A stretch of 64,000 bases of DNA from Dysidea avara (GCF_963678975.1 NC_089274.1:1-64000), one strand, 5' to 3'; numbered from the stretch's first letter, positions 12,918 through 26,191 are shown. Numbers and translations: made by a program. The notes: generated by a model not told the origin, from the letters alone.

Positions 12918-13027
12918 TTATACCACGGCTGCTTGGTATTTGCTGATAGTACATACCAACAGCCCAAGGGCTGCACCCTTGGGCTTTGGGTGTATATATC
13001 AGCAAATCCCTCACAGCCGTGGAATAA
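12918..13027. repeat. 110-bp hairpin insertion (family A, copy 2)
   Basis: Outer arms TTATACCACGGCTG / CAGCCGTGGAATAA. A second internal stem TTTGCTGATA / TATCAGCAAA and a third AGCCCAAGGG / CCCTTGGGCT make a long imperfect stem. The core ATATATCAGCAAATCCCTCA aligns with the copy at 48071. Confidence 0.75.
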
Positions 13028-13156
13028 CTATTAAATTCAACACAATTTATTCCTTTTGTATTGCACATTTTAATATAAACAATACAATTATACTTATAGG
13101 ATTTATTGGCTAACCTTACTGTGTCAAGGTAGGGTCCATCGTAGCACATGGGTTAA

Positions 13157-13751
13157 CCCTTTATTACCAAAGTTTTTTTTACAAAACCGCAAGTGTGAAA
13201 ACTTTTATGGCTTGTGTGAACTGTGGGCAATACGAGTGGACCCCACCTATTAATTAACCCATCAAGCTATATACCGTTTGATAGCCATCTCTCTCTTCTA
13301 CCAACACAGCTAGAATACTTACAGATCACACACACAACTCACGCACTATGAAGCGAAGAAAGCGTATCTTCTCCGTATCGCCATGGCATTGAAAGATGGG
13401 CGCCGCCATCTTACTAATCAACGCGATGACATCACACTATTTATTTTTAGAATCCTTATCACGTGGGGAATGGAGTAATTCCAACTAAAGCCTCCTAGTA
13501 GCAGGGAGAAGGCGAACATGGAGTTTTAAACAGGTATTATTGTTTTGTATACGCTATTTTATATTGCCAAGTGCCATAACTTTCCCATGCTTCTTCCTAT
13601 CGCCGAACGGTAAACTTCATTAAAAACGCCCGGTCCTTCTGAGCAGTTTGGTAGCAATTTCAGCTTCGTAGCCCCTAGGAAAAAGGAGTTATGGCTCCGT
13701 TTATAAAGGGCACTCGTTATGGTAATATATTAGCCATTCGATAATAAAGGG
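13157..13751. mobile_element. piggyBac-type MITE, copy 1
   Basis: 595 bp flanked by TTAA (13153-13156 and 13752-13755). Ends CCCTTTATTA and TAATAAAGGG are inverted repeats, as in piggyBac elements, which insert at TTAA. It has no transposase. A second copy, in opposite orientation, is at 22294-22891; the two share most of their length, including a stretch encoding MALKDGRRHLTNQRDD that is not a recognised protein. Confidence 0.9.
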
Positions 13752-13755
13752 TTAA

Positions 13756-15006
13756 ACCAAGACCTCAAGAATACTGGAATGCCGTGAAAGGAAGTTTGCT
13801 CGGAGAAGATTGGTGGGTGGAAAACTTACAAATGACCAAGAGAACATTATTTTATTAAAGTCGCCAATGAGTTACAACCACACTTGACAAAATCTGCCAC
13901 CAGACTCCGAAAGCCGATTCCTATATAGACCTACAGCTAGCTGTGACAATATGGAGGTTGGCTACTAATGTGGAGTACTGTACTATTTCAGCATTATTTG
14001 GAATAGACATTTCCACCGTCTGTGACATAGGTCATTGATCTTGCCGTGCCATGGCTGAACACTTGGTGCATGGGTATGGAAAGCTGCCACATCAGAAGAA
14101 GGACTGAAGAATATCATTGAAGAATTTGAGACTTTGTGAAGTTTCCCCCAGGAGTCATTCCATGTCAAATCACCAAGGAATTGTAGGGTCACCTCTTGGA
14201 TTTTGACGAAACTTGGTGTGTTTGTAATACCTATGGTGCTCATCATCCATACCAATTTTTAGCCTCATACACCACATAGTTTCTGATTTATGACCACAAA
14301 TATTTTGATATTTCATGAAAAATTATCTCATTTTGAGTTACAAAATCAACTGTAGCTCACCACTGTGTTAATATTTTAAAATAAAATTTCTACAATTAAA
14401 GACTGTTAATTGATCTTTCAAGTAATCCATAAACTATGGGGTATCAATTCAATTGAGGTTCAAAAAGGCTCCATTGAAAACTTTAATCCTTAATATTTCA
14501 AAAAGTGCTGCTTCGAATTTTTTAGTAAATAATAATTAGGTTATGGTCTATTGTTGGTAAATTTTTTTGTGGTGGGGCCACAATGGGTTCAAGAGATATA
14601 ATTAAATATGTTGTGGTATGTAGTGGAATTTTATAGCCTATTGTTACTATATGGGGTGCACACCTCTAATAACCACTCCTGATAAGGCCATACCAACTTT
14701 TGTCTTACACAATGAAGACATTGCAACCTGTATTAGTGACCACCTGTATTGAAAGACCACCTTTGTGCTGCAATTTTTTAGTTGGATTGACTGTATGGAT
14801 AATCCATATCAGTTGACCAAAGTTTTCAGAATTGGACAAAATTTGGTGTGTGGGTAGCCTAAGTGGTCGTGTGTCCCTTCAACCATTGCTTGTATGACTT
14901 CCCAGAATGGCTTATTAAGTATTCTATTTTTTTGCTGTACCATTCAAAGCATCATAACTTGGGTGTTTTTATAGCTCTAAGAATAAGCTTTCGTTTGGTA
15001 TATTTA
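13756..15006. other. Gap, repeats only
   Basis: No gene supported. Around 14720-14770 a segment (GTATTAGTGACCACCTGTAT) recurs in inverted orientation at 20575-20655, so this is another dispersed repeat. Confidence 0.45.
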
Positions 15007-15367
15007 ATCCCATCCAAAAACAGCTTGTAGCTGTAAAAAAGTGCGCGTCCAAGTAAAGCAGCAAAGGAAAGGCGGCCAAACTCAAACTATTTATTGCTAT
15101 CAGAGAATCTATACACATTGCTTTATTGAGAATCAAATTCATATGGCATTTATGAAGATGCTCACACACTTAAAAACTAGCAGCATCACATAGTTCTCAT
15201 TAACACTTTAACAATAATATTGTATTATCCGATTAGCTAATATTAATTTTACAACTTGCACACCTCACACATGGCCGCATTATAATATCATTACTTTTTG
15301 TCGCAGTTAACTCTGCTTTACTTCGACGTGCACTTTTTTATAGCTACAAGCTGTTTTTGGATGGGAT
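15007..15367. mobile_element. MITE with >50-bp inverted ends
   Basis: 361 bp beginning ATCCCATCCAAAAACAGC and ending with its reverse complement. The inverted arms extend more than 50 bp, through the GTAGCTRTAAAAAAGTGC block to the AAGTAAAGCAG block, with a few mismatches. It is flanked by TTTA on both sides. Superfamily not assigned. Confidence 0.85.
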
Positions 15368-17660
15368 TTTAATACTTTTTGTTAGAGTAAGCATATACTG
15401 TTGAAAATAATAGGTGAGTTTCCATGGTTTTGACAGAAACCCCAGATTACAGTGATAGAATATTAAAATACAACTGTAATTTTATGGCATGCAACTGCAG
15501 TCAACTAATACTAGTAAACCCTTAGTAACACTTTGCCTTTCATCTTGTACTGCATCAAGATACTCTTAATAGAGCAGTCACAAAACAGCTGTAACACAGC
15601 TATCAATATTACAGCATATTTACAACTTCTGCCTAACAGTTGTATAGTTTAAATCACTAGCTACTTACAGACTTTACAATATAAAAATACAGCACTTGTA
15701 GAAACGTGACTGTTCTGTTGGAGTCATTGACTGCTCTATTAGAGTATCTCGATCTACTTCACGCATTGACTAATTCAAGCGGAGAAACCACGCCTTTGCA
15801 ATAGGAACTCTTGTGAAATGAAATAAGAATAGTAGAGAAATGGCAAGTATGTACAGAGACAATAGAGGGGCGCGTAATTATGTACTGTTGTAAATAAACG
15901 CCGTTAAAATTTATATTACTACTAAATAAGTGCACCAGAATAGGCTGTGATCTTTGAGAGGCTGTTGTCTCATTGCTTGCCTTTTCGTGTAGAAGGGATT
16001 TAGTGCTACTGAGACACAATTGGTGAGTCTAACTATACATGTATTTGTGTTGTAAAACTTAATTGTAAAAAGGCGATTAGCGCATACCAGCATGATAAAA
16101 CATGTGTTTGTATTTAGAGTCTCTCACGATTATTAGAGATAGAGTAGTAATACCTGACGTCACAGTCGTTACATAATCACTTCCCCGGGGCAGAAAATGT
16201 ACGCATACCATTGGGGCACGAGTTTACTTTGCCTGAGGTTTGCTGAGACTGTCTTTCTAAATGAAACCACGTTGTCAGGAACAAAGAAGAGAGTAGTATA
16301 ACAAATATTTAAGTAGTGCAGGTTAGTTTGATCCGTGCTGGGCGAGTTATGGCTGATAATTGTGTGGGAAGCCGTTTTATCCTTTTAACCTGGGTAAAAC
16401 CAACCTGACAAGATTGGGCAGAGTTTGTCTCTGTGCCCACTGTGAGCATTTATTATTGATTTATATTATCAAAGCTGCTAGCTACCTTTTAAACCAACCT
16501 GATGCCCAAGTGATGTTTTTCATCATGTTTCTCATCTATGTCCTGAGTAAGTTTCATGCCGAATGGAGCACCAGAAGCCAAGTTGCAGCCTCTTGAAGGT
16601 GCTCCACCATTGAATTTGCCCCACTTTTTGTCCCGCGGAAGTTGCGGTTACACATTTTAACATAATTTTGTGACGTAAAAGTTATCGCTCTATTGGACCA
16701 GGGTAGAAATTTTACTGCTATATTTAGAGGTTGTAGCATTTGTATATCTTAGTATCTTAATAAATAATCCTCCATGATCACTAATCACTAATAGTACAAT
16801 GAAAACTGGTCATTATTCAGGTACAGACAAAATTTTCTGACCTAGCTTATTAAGGAGGTGGCTGCATTTTGCGGCCTTACAATGGTAAGAAGCATGCTGT
16901 TCTAACTTGCTATAGAGATGGATTTAGTGTGAACAGTGTATGAGACAGTGAGTACCTGCAGCAAGGGGGTAGCCAATCTGTTAGAGCACAAAAGGCACTG
17001 CTTCAGACATAGGCAGTTGGCTGTCAGCCCAACGTGTAAAAATTTTCACTTTTGGTCCTTATAAGTGAAAGTGATGAAGTCATTATCCTTAGGATATTAT
17101 ATTATTTTTCAGAGTATCCCTTCAGTTCTACTACATAGTAGCCAAGCATAAGATGAACATAACACAGCATTCCAGTGGTTTAGTGGTGACCACAACACTG
17201 CCTGAGTTAAACTGGTGAGATTTGAGACTACCAGAAGCCCTGGAATGCCTTGAATACATGAAATACCAAATATCTAATGCCCGGCTTTCATCCACAGTGG
17301 ACCTGTCTTGGTGGCCACTTGTACAGAAGGGGAACAGCTGCCACACAGTCTTGCGAGCGAAACAGTTGCCATACCCTTAATTATCAATTTTTAAAATTTT
17401 GAGCAAAATTGTGCGTGCAAGCAAGTGCGATGTTGTGCTTTGGCAGTGCTGTGTATATGGTAGCCATATCAGATACTGCCTAGCAGTGACACATCATGAG
17501 TATTTAAGTCATAATGCGTTACTTTATCATCCATCTAAATACTATCCCTGAATGTGTCATTTTGTGTACAGAGCAATCTGCCACAAGAAGTGACCTGAGT
17601 AAGGTTTCAGCGTATTATTGTTAACCATTAATATTGTTCACCATTGTTAACCATATTATG
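15368..17660. other. Gap, no supported gene
   Basis: ACTCTAATAGAG motifs occur at 15550 and 15705-15755. Otherwise no coding blocks with believable splice borders were found. ORFs around 16360-16740 show no family signature. Confidence 0.4.
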
Positions 17661-17662
17661 TA

Positions 17663-17830
17663 TAGTGAAACCTCACTTAGTGTCCACCTCTTCAATAAGA
17701 CCACCTCATTATATTGGCCACCTATAGAAGGTTCAAAATATAGATAAACAGTACATTAATAAGGCCACCTTGTTATTCAGGCCAAATTTTTTTTGGTCCC
17801 AGAGCTGGCCCTATAAATGAGGTTTCACTG
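17663..17830. mobile_element. TA-flanked MITE
   Basis: 168 bp, left end TAGTGAAACCTCACTTA, right end AATGAGGTTTCACTG, with TA on each side. The ends resemble the pogo-like MITE at 12170 but form a different subfamily. Confidence 0.8.
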
Positions 17831-18768
17831 TATTTATGTGCATTTTTATTTTTTGTAACTTTTCTTCAGGTTTACTGATGGGCACTATGAAGCATTGTTG
17901 ACTGGTCCGTACATAACGTGGTGACTTGAAATGCTAAAACGGTACGTAGCATGTCTTGTATGCACATGTTGTAATGTGTTGTAATGTGTCCACACATCAT
18001 TGTGCCACTGGGTCATAAGTGGGTTGAGTATGGATCAACCAGGACATTTGGGTCACATTTTGTCCTGGCCAAGTGGATCTCATCCACTGACAGAATATAC
18101 AAGATCAGATCGGTGGAACTTGTTTATTGCCACTTTCACTCAATAAGCAGGTAGCAGTGTATAAATTCTCAATTTGGAATTGGCTTTTCAAGAGAGGTTG
18201 TATTTCTATACTGGTGACCATTAAGATAGGTTGTACTGATAGAGTGTACATACTAGAGATGCAACAATATCCTCCACTTAGTGTCGTTTGATAGTGATAC
18301 AATGGAGACTATGTATTATTGTAAACTATACTATTATATTGCAACTCTAGCACTTATTTATAACAGGAATGTTTGTTAACTGTTTAGACATACTGGAGCC
18401 ACACCCACTCATCTGGATTCTACAAATGGAGTCATACCAACTTGTGACTGCACTTATTACTCGTTACTCCCACTGTGTTTGGATGAATATACATGCCATC
18501 ATGTGAGACTTGCTACCATGGCGGGCCACTGGAGAAGAGTTTCATAGCAGTTATATCACAGTCATTGTTGTACAATTCTTACATTATTGTTGTGAAAACT
18601 ATTTGGTATTCATGTGTCCTCTGTTGTTGTAATTTCATGTGTAATTTTGTGTGGGGGTGCTATAAAATGCATGGTGACAATTGCAAATTTTTCAGGTGGT
18701 TTTGCATACTTCCTTCAGCTACATGTGCTAATTACTTACAGCTTGTGTCAACAACTGGTAACCGCAGT

Positions 18769-19045
18769 TGTGCTCTGTGCCATTCTTTAAGCCGCGCACT
18801 TAGAGAGCAAATTACGTGGGGGCGACTAATTTCAAAATCGAACGATGGTATGCAGCACCATAGATTATAGACTATAATCTATGGCAGCACACTTCTCTTT
18901 GTGGCTACATGCACTGATTAACTACACACAGCGCCAGTTCATCAATAACCAGTGACCGCAGTTGTGCTCTACGTCATTCTTTAAATTCCGAGTTAAATTC
19001 TTACAGAGAGCAAATTACGTGGGGGCGACTAAATTCAAATTTCAA
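18769..19045. repeat. Duplicated ~80-bp segment split by a palindrome
   Basis: CCGCAGTTGTGCTCT, CATTCTTTAA and AGAGAGCAAATTACGTGGGG occur in order at 18763-18830 and again at 18957-19027. The insertion at 18859 lies between the copies. Confidence 0.75.
18859..18883. mobile_element. 25-bp palindromic insertion with 7-bp duplication
   Basis: CATAGATTATAG-A-CTATAATCTATG is flanked on both sides by GCAGCAC (18852-18858 and 18884-18890). It is the smallest member of the CATAGAT family described in the findings. Confidence 0.8.
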
Positions 19046-21216
19046 ACTAGCCATTCTCGAAAACATATGTTTCAATCTAAACAAAATTTTTAGAACAGTT
19101 TAAAGACGCATTGCCCTACATGCCAAGTGAGTATTGCGGAAAACAACAATATGGGGCTTGTATTTGGCCTCTAGGTCGACTGAGGACGACTGAAACTTCG
19201 TTTGGTGCTGAGATTACGACTGTAGGGTAATGATGTCCGGTGAAATCAATGATGTGAATCTTGAGACGATCGAGATAGTACTGAAGCGATAGCAGGGCAA
19301 TCAATGTTCGGAATGCACAAAGGAACGCAATGCATGCACCTGCGGTTGTGTCTAACCACATGCAAAAAAAAACAAAAAAAAACAAAACAAAACATCCCCT
19401 TTCATGTTGGCAATCTCGATCACAAAACAGTCGGCATGGATTTGCTTCACTGCTTGTGTGGTAGTTACTAGTGACACGATAAGTTTAACTCTAGAGTTTC
19501 AGAGCGATAGCGTAAAAGATGGGTGAGTTATAGACAAGCCAAATTTGACAACGTTCGTTCCTGTAAAATCCTCACGGTAGTGGTTGCGTCATTTATTGCC
19601 TGCGGTACGCGTTTCTGCTTTACTGGCTGCGCGACTCACTACCGTGGGTCTTGATTTGATGAAGTTGATAATCAGCCACATTTCCAAATCTTTGACTTTT
19701 GCCCTACCAAAAAGTGCTGATTAGAATTTTATTGTGGATACTCATCAGACATTCACCTATTAGTTGCAAAGGTTTCAGCTTGGGGTCTCTATGGGATTAT
19801 GAGATAGGTAGCTAGCAGTGTTTATGGTATTATAGCAGATATCTCATGTAGTATTGCACACCTTGAAGCCCATTCTGCTGATTTAGGTTGGCAGACACAG
19901 AAGACTCTTTGCAAGTTAAATGCATGCATGTATAAACAAGTTGTGACAAAGGCATGTAATACAAGTTTGTTACTGTGGTGATACAGTGTGATGCTGTTTG
20001 GTAGCAAAGTCATATCTTTTTTGTCAGAGTACACACAACCACTTCTTGTCCTTGGGTCTACAAGAGTTAGATTGTCATCCATTGGTATAGTGTGGATATT
20101 GTGGGGCTCTGGGTACTTGAACAAGTTTTACGGACCGTGTAAATGCAGGAACGTCAGTTTAACTTCCTCAGTGTCACTGCAAACGTCAAGCAAATGAGCT
20201 AACCACCAATTCTCTTCATGCCAACAAGTGATAAATCCAGCAATCAATTCTGGTGAGACATCATTCTTTGCTAGAGCAACCTGCTCTTTCCTGAAAACAT
20301 CAGATTATGAGTGAAATTTTATTTCCACTGTGCTATCTGAGATTGGCACAGTTTTCTCATACCAGGGATTGTACATGAGAGTTGAAAGCGACATCCCTGT
20401 TCTCTTGAATAATCTTCATTATTACAATTACCCAAAGTAAGCAGCAGGTATGTTGCTACATGCTCAATCAAGCAACTGACGTGGTGTCATTAGTTGGTCA
20501 TTGTACTTCTTTTGCAAGTTGTACAAGCTGGCTGCATTTGAAAAACTATACAACTAAATAAATAGCAGCACAAAGGTGGTCTTTCAATACAGGTGGTCAC
20601 TAATACAGGTTGCACTGTACGTGGACACCTTCATTGTGTAAGACAAAATTGGTAATAAGGAATAGTCGTGGTTTCTATCACCTCCACAAAAACTTCCACC
20701 CATTATACGATTGCCAACACGGATTCTATTCCCGGTGAGTGCAAAGCCTTAGGCCTTGTAGTTATCTCAAACATTATTTAATATTTATTTATTTATTCAT
20801 TATTATTTATGACGTAATTTTAACCGCATCTTATATTATTCTTAGTACTTGGTTGTATAATTACTATTTTTTTACAGGCATAGCAAAGTTTACAAGGAGA
20901 ATCCTGGGATAAAAAGTAGCAAGGCTTGCTGAATGGATCATTGTACGTGTCCATGACCTATTTTTGATTTCGTTTTCGGATGGAAACAGCCCAAACCAGG
21001 CCGTTTCTTCTTGCCAAAAACACCATTATGCTCGAGAAGTCATACAAGATTGTGCTTATAGTTACGTTTTCTGGTATGCACTGCTTGTGGTTAATAGAAT
21101 CTGTCTTTATTAAACTCAGTATAGGCCAGGAAGCTTAATCTGTGCTGAAGACTTTGTTGCAAGGAGGTTTTTTTTTTGCTCCGTGATTATTGTACGTGGG
21201 CGGGTTATCCAGATTA
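19046..21216. other. Gap, no supported gene
   Basis: No exon chain could be built. The 89- and 100-codon minus ORFs (19116-19385, 19822-20124) have no recognisable domain. A patch near 21118-21175 reads RPGSLICAEDF, reminiscent of a THAP-domain end, but is too short to call. Confidence 0.4.
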
Positions 21217-21255
21217 AATACTCTAATAGAGCAGTCATGTAAATACTCTAATAAT

Positions 21256-21860
21256 GCAGTCAAGTGTATAACAACAATCCTTGCATTGAATTTGACAGCT
21301 ACTAAAGGCACCAGTAATGTAAATTGTAGCTCATATCAGGAGACTCTCAGTCTGTATACACATTACAATTTGATCAGTTTCATGTTTGTACTGAAACGTT
21401 GACAGCGTTACTATGCAGATTGTAAATTACACTATTCACCAGTCTTCATTATCAATCAAAGAAATTCATGTTAATTTGTACACATGATATTGTAGTCAAT
21501 AGTGTGAGAAGATATTGCTGAGGAGATGATATGTTCCAACAACTTGCAGCAAATACTAGTCAATGATATAGGTCTATAGTTCAATGGATTAGTACATGGG
21601 CCTTTCTTGTATACTGGTGTTACACATGCCCTCTTCCAGTCTGAAGGGAGCTCACCCTGATGTATAATGCAGTCAAGTGTATAACAACAATCCTTGCACT
21701 GAATTTGACAGCTATTAAAGGCACCAGTAATGTAAATTGTAGCTCATATTAGGAGACTCTCAGTCTGTATGCACATTGCAATTTGATTAGTTTCATGTGT
21801 GTACTGAAATGTTGACGGTGTTACTATGCAGAATGCAAAATACACTATTCACAACAGTCT
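21256..21860. repeat. Direct duplication of ~195 bp
   Basis: 21256-21449 and 21666-21860 are about 90% identical (both begin AATGCAGTCAAGTGTATAAC) and flank a LINE fragment. An ACTCTAATA motif pair precedes the first copy at 21221. Confidence 0.9.
21507..21660 (-). pseudogene. Non-LTR retrotransposon RT fragment
   Basis: The minus-strand translation reads through conserved reverse-transcriptase fingers: LPSDWKRACVTPVYKKG followed by NPLNYRPISLTSICCKLLE. W+.A.V.PV+KKG and NYRPISL are signatures of LINE polymerases. Only about 50 codons remain, with no catalytic YADD block, so it is a dead fragment. Confidence 0.85.
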
Positions 21861-22293
21861 TCTTCATAATCCATTACTGGATTAATAAAAGTACACAAAT
21901 TAGATGAATAAAATTGCTGCCTGAATCGTCCATACTAAATGTATGGGATATTTTTAAAGCCTCATAACTCACTTGTTCTTACCCGTATCAAAGCGCGTTT
22001 AAAGGGTTTCACAGCGCTACTAAATGTTTGGGAAGCTAGCTCATGTAACAAGTGTTATTAACAAGAAACGAGGGCTCAGGTGAACACGAACACACTATAT
22101 AAAACCGCTTAAAAGATACACCTGTGCACAATATGTTGTTAAAAGCGGTTTGTGTAACAAACCCTCACTGAAGACACACATCACAACCCCGTACAGGTTC
22201 AGTAGCTATATACATGATAAATCATTTTATTCAATACAATACATAGATTCGCACAAATAACAATCTTCCATGATTCCTGAAAAACCAAGTTAA

Positions 22294-22891
22294 CCCTTTA
22301 TTATCAAATGGCTAATATATTGCCATAACGAGTGCCCTTTATAAACGGAACCATAACTCCTTTTTCCTAGGGGCTACGAAGCTGAAATTGTTACCAAACT
22401 GCTCAGAAGGACCGGGCGCTTCTAATGAAGTTTACCGTTCGGCGGTAAGAAGAAGCATGGGCAAGTTATGGCACTTGGCAATATAAAATAGCGTATACAA
22501 AACAATAATACCTGTTTAAAACTCCATGTTCGCCTTCTCCCTGCTACTAGGAGGCTTTAGTTAGAATTACTCCATTCCCCACGTGATAAGGATTCTAAAA
22601 ATAAATAGTGTGATGTCATCGCGTTGATTAGTAAGATGGCGGCGCCCATCTTTCAATGCCATGGCGATACGGAGAAGATACGCTTTCTTCGCTTCATAGC
22701 GCGTGAGTTGTGTGTGTGTGATCTGTAAGTATTCTAGCTGTGTTGGTAGAAGAGAGAGATGGCTATCAAACGGTATATAGCTTGATGGGTTAATTAATGG
22801 GTGGGGTCCACTCGTATCGCACACAGTTCACACAAGCCATAAAAGTTTTCACAATTGCGGTTTTATAAAAAAAAACTTCGATAATAAAGGG
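22294..22891. mobile_element. piggyBac-type MITE, copy 2
   Basis: 598 bp between TTAA sites (22290-22293 and 22892-22895). It is the reverse complement of the element at 13157 with point differences. It lies 0.9 kb from a dead piggyBac transposase, but their termini cannot be shown to match from this window. Confidence 0.9.
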
Positions 22892-22895
22892 TTAA

Positions 22896-23769
22896 AAGCT
22901 GGGAAGCCTCAAAGCAACCCTAGGCTGGCTTTGGGACTTACAATTACAAACAAAGCGATATCCTTACCAAAACAGCCAAGCTGTGAAAAAAGGGTGCAGC
23001 CCTTCTAAAAGGCTAGGGTGAAAAGAAATGCAATAATGCTAGTGCCAATGTTGGATTTGGCATTATAGAAAGTTAGATATAATACAAAACACCTAGCAAC
23101 CATACATCAAAACACTGCTCATGAACTGCATAAAATAGTTCTTATGTCAGTTATCCCATAACTCTTACCAAGTCGAAGCAACAGGCTGATTTCCCCAAAA
23201 TAACTATTCACGCATATGGCGGCGACTGAAAATATTGCAGGTGCACTTTCACAATTGGCTGAGGTAAGTCACAGGCATCAAGGAACACCATCATACCATT
23301 GGCGGAAGTAGCGATTAAATCCTGCGGAAGATACAGTCCTTTATTGTAGAAGCCATCTTCCCCATCGCTGGTTCAAACAAATGCGCATGCGTATAATACA
23401 TTGCGCACAAAAATGGAGTTGCCACACCGTGAATGTAATCTGTGTGAAACTAAACCTATCGTGGAAGATTTCATGTAAGAAAGACGTCGCTGAGTACCCA
23501 AAAAGTTTGTTGTATCTGACATCATATTCTCGCCATTAAACAACGGAAACTTCACCCAGACGCCATGCCAGTTTTAGCCAATTATCTTCTCGGAAAGAAA
23601 GGTGTGTTATACTGTCTTGCTTTGTTTACCACTGTGATATTATTACTATTAGTTCATTACATAACTTAATTGGACGGTTGTACACAATAATAATACTGTA
23701 ACTACTATATATATATATATATATATATTGCAAAGTATACAATATACTTATTTGGCTACATGTAGCTAG
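22896..23769. other. Mixed remnants
   Basis: CCTTACCAAAACAGCCAAG with GCAGCCCTTCTAAAAGGCT (22972-23020) recurs inverted near 26440-26495, flanking the piggyBac copy. 23216-23263 (+) looks like a first exon (MAATENIAGALSQLAE then GTAAGT), but no continuation was found. 23432-23470 (+) encodes HRECNLCETKPIVED, the Cys-pair motif seen at the 3' end of many LINE polyproteins. An (AT)n run lies at 23708-23727. Confidence 0.4.
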
Positions 23770-26191
23770 CTAGTCAGTCCAATATTCTAACTTGGTATGA
23801 TACTTGGCGAAACAGTTTCTGTCTTTTTCAATACACAGGTATACATCACAATGGGAACACTTATTTCTTGTCTGGTGGCGGACTTCTGCTCTTGGTAAGT
23901 TTAGTCTGGTGTTTTTTCATACATACGATACAATCACGCTTGTTTTCCACTTTTGTAGGCCAGTGGCCAAGTCCCACATTCCTCCTGGTCAAACAATCAC
24001 TGTCTTGGTTGGCAGCCCTTTGCCTTAAGCAAAAACTATTTATCAGTGAAGTGGCCACCTCCACCCGGAATTGCAAAAAGTCAATTTTTTTTTGTCCTTT
24101 GGCCTGGTGGAGATGAGGATATGCCAATCCATGGAGCACATAGGCATTCAGAAGGGAGCATTTTAGCAGGTATGAAAAAACATCTCTTCCACCATTTTCT
24201 AGATCTTCTCCCAACATTATAGAAGCCCACCAGCTGATCACCTCTGTCTACCCCCCTCATGTATTGCTGGTAATCAGGGAGCAATGGAGGACATGGTACA
24301 TCCAAACGAGACTCATCCTGATTATGCTGACGGATGGTACATGGTTCAGTCATCTCTACTCGGTGCATAGTGGTGATGAAGTAGACATACTTCTGATCAA
24401 ACCATGCTACTGCCAGAAGAGATCCGTTTTATCTATAGTCATAATATCTTCTGTTCTCCTTTTTTTTTACTAATACTTTTGGAAAGCCTTTTCTATTAGT
24501 TCTAGCTATTCCACAGCAGTTGACACCTTTTTTGTGGAGGGTCAAAAACAGTTGTGGGCTTGTATAATAATTACCTGTGTACAGCTCAAACCCATGGTCT
24601 TCTAGGCCTTCCATGAGTTCCAGCACTGCCCTAGAGCACAGCCCCACTTCAACACCCTGATCCATGCTCTTTCTAGCATATATTTGAAATCTGTAAACAT
24701 ACCCATTGCTGGCATCACTTAGTACAAAAACCTTTATTCCCCACTTGGCCGGTTTGTCCTTCATGTATTGTTCGAAGGACAAGCGTCCCTTGAAAGGGAT
24801 CATAGCCTCGTCTACTGTAACAGTTTGTTGTGGTATCTGATGTGGAAACATATTTGTGTAACTCTGATGTACTCCAATACATCTCAAGACGAGGCAGTCG
24901 AAGTATTCCCATCAAGATAAGTACTCCAATAAACGCCTTCATCTCATCGATGTCAACATCATCATAAATCAGAGCATTGGGTTTTGTGGATGGATGATTG
25001 TGAGCATATCTATTAGTCTCCGTTACTAGTAGGTCCCACACTTCATCAGTGAAGAACCTACAAAATAAATCTAGTGAAGATGTACCATCTGGAATTGGCA
25101 CAGTGGAACCTGGAGTCTTATTGTATACGTAAGTGCAAGAGTCAGGTTCTCTTTTGTGCCAGTTATCAGACACTGCCTCTAGGTAATTTGTTGACCCTGG
25201 AGTTGTTGTTGATCCTGGAGTTGCTGTTGTTCCTCGTCCTCTACCACGGCCTCTAGTGCTGCGGCTATGACTTCTGGCCGTGCCTCTAGATCTGCTGCGA
25301 CCTCTAGATCTTCCTCGTCCACGCACAGGTAATGCTACTTGTTCATCATCACTGTTTTCACCCCCCCTTGTAGCTGTTACTCCACGTCCCCTGACTGCTG
25401 GTATCGATTCTTCATCATTATCAACTGTATCTCCACCTCTTCTAACTCTTCGTCCTCGTCCAGCACTGGTATCCACGTGATCATCCGTAGGTGTATGCCT
25501 TGTAGTGCAGTCACACCGTGGCATACGGCGTTGAGCTCTGGTTACTAGAGCTCGCCTTGGCCATTTTGGAGCACTTGGATGTGCATCATCGTCACTGTTA
25601 TCATCACTACTACTACTACTACCCTGAAATATAGTTATTGTTTTGTAAACAATGTAATAAATAATAAATAAATGGGTACAATATAATTACATGTGTGTCA
25701 TTTGTTATTACCTGTAATTAGATAGTGTTGTACATATGTAGCTGATTTGTAATACATGATTGTTTAGATTTTCATGTTATCTATTGTATTTATGCTAATT
25801 ATGGTTTTATTCTTACCGTGTATGCTGCCAAAACCTCTCTGTCAGATAAATCATTTTCAATAGCGCTAGTGTCAGGGTTAGCATTGCTTGAGCCAGTCGT
25901 GCTAGCTACTAATGGTGTGCTACTGACTTCTTCGTGTTCTTGATCACCTCCAGCTATACTAAGGTAGCCAGCCATCAGATCAGCATGATCAAATTGGTCT
26001 TCCTGTTCTTCTTGATCCTCGCCTTCGTCCTCAACAAGGTTTGCCACCATCAGGTCTGCTCGCCGTACTGTCGGAGTACCCAAGAAGGTATAGATTTTGT
26101 TGTCTTCATTGTTATCACTTTCATCTTCTTCAGAAAGCCCATCAAAAACGGCTTAAATCAAATCCTCTTCTAAAACCTGTGTAGACGCCAT
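23770..26191 (-). pseudogene. piggyBac transposase, inactivated
   Basis: The minus-strand gene starts at ATG 26189-26191 and is broken at codon 13 by TAA (26153-26155). Exon 1 runs to 25817 and an intron with GTAAGA/CAG borders follows to exon 2 at 25622. The N-terminus is acidic, followed by an Arg/Gly-Ser tract (around 25250-25340) and the DDE_Tnp_1_7 (piggyBac) fold: LRLPRLEMYW, then TVDEAMIPFKGR with the first catalytic Asp, GNYYTS where the second Asp should stand (Gly instead), and GVDRGDQ with the last Asp. RKWWKRCFF and a Cys-rich tail (RDCIVC ... KCSHCDVYLC) close it near 23770. Frame changes near 24890, 24190 and 23880, and an apparently shortened region before the first Asp, make it clearly dead. 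The gene cut and pasted DNA at TTAA sites. Confidence 0.9.

Noticed and set aside
18493..18870. 125-codon plus ORF
   Set aside because: No domain; it runs across a duplicated repeat and ends in a palindromic insertion.
21118..21175. THAP-domain exon (SLICAEDF)
   Set aside because: Only about 15 residues fit; the zinc-coordinating start is absent.
23216..23263. First exon MAATENIAGALSQLAE with GTAAGT
   Set aside because: Good start and donor, but no downstream exon can be joined; noted only in the gap description.
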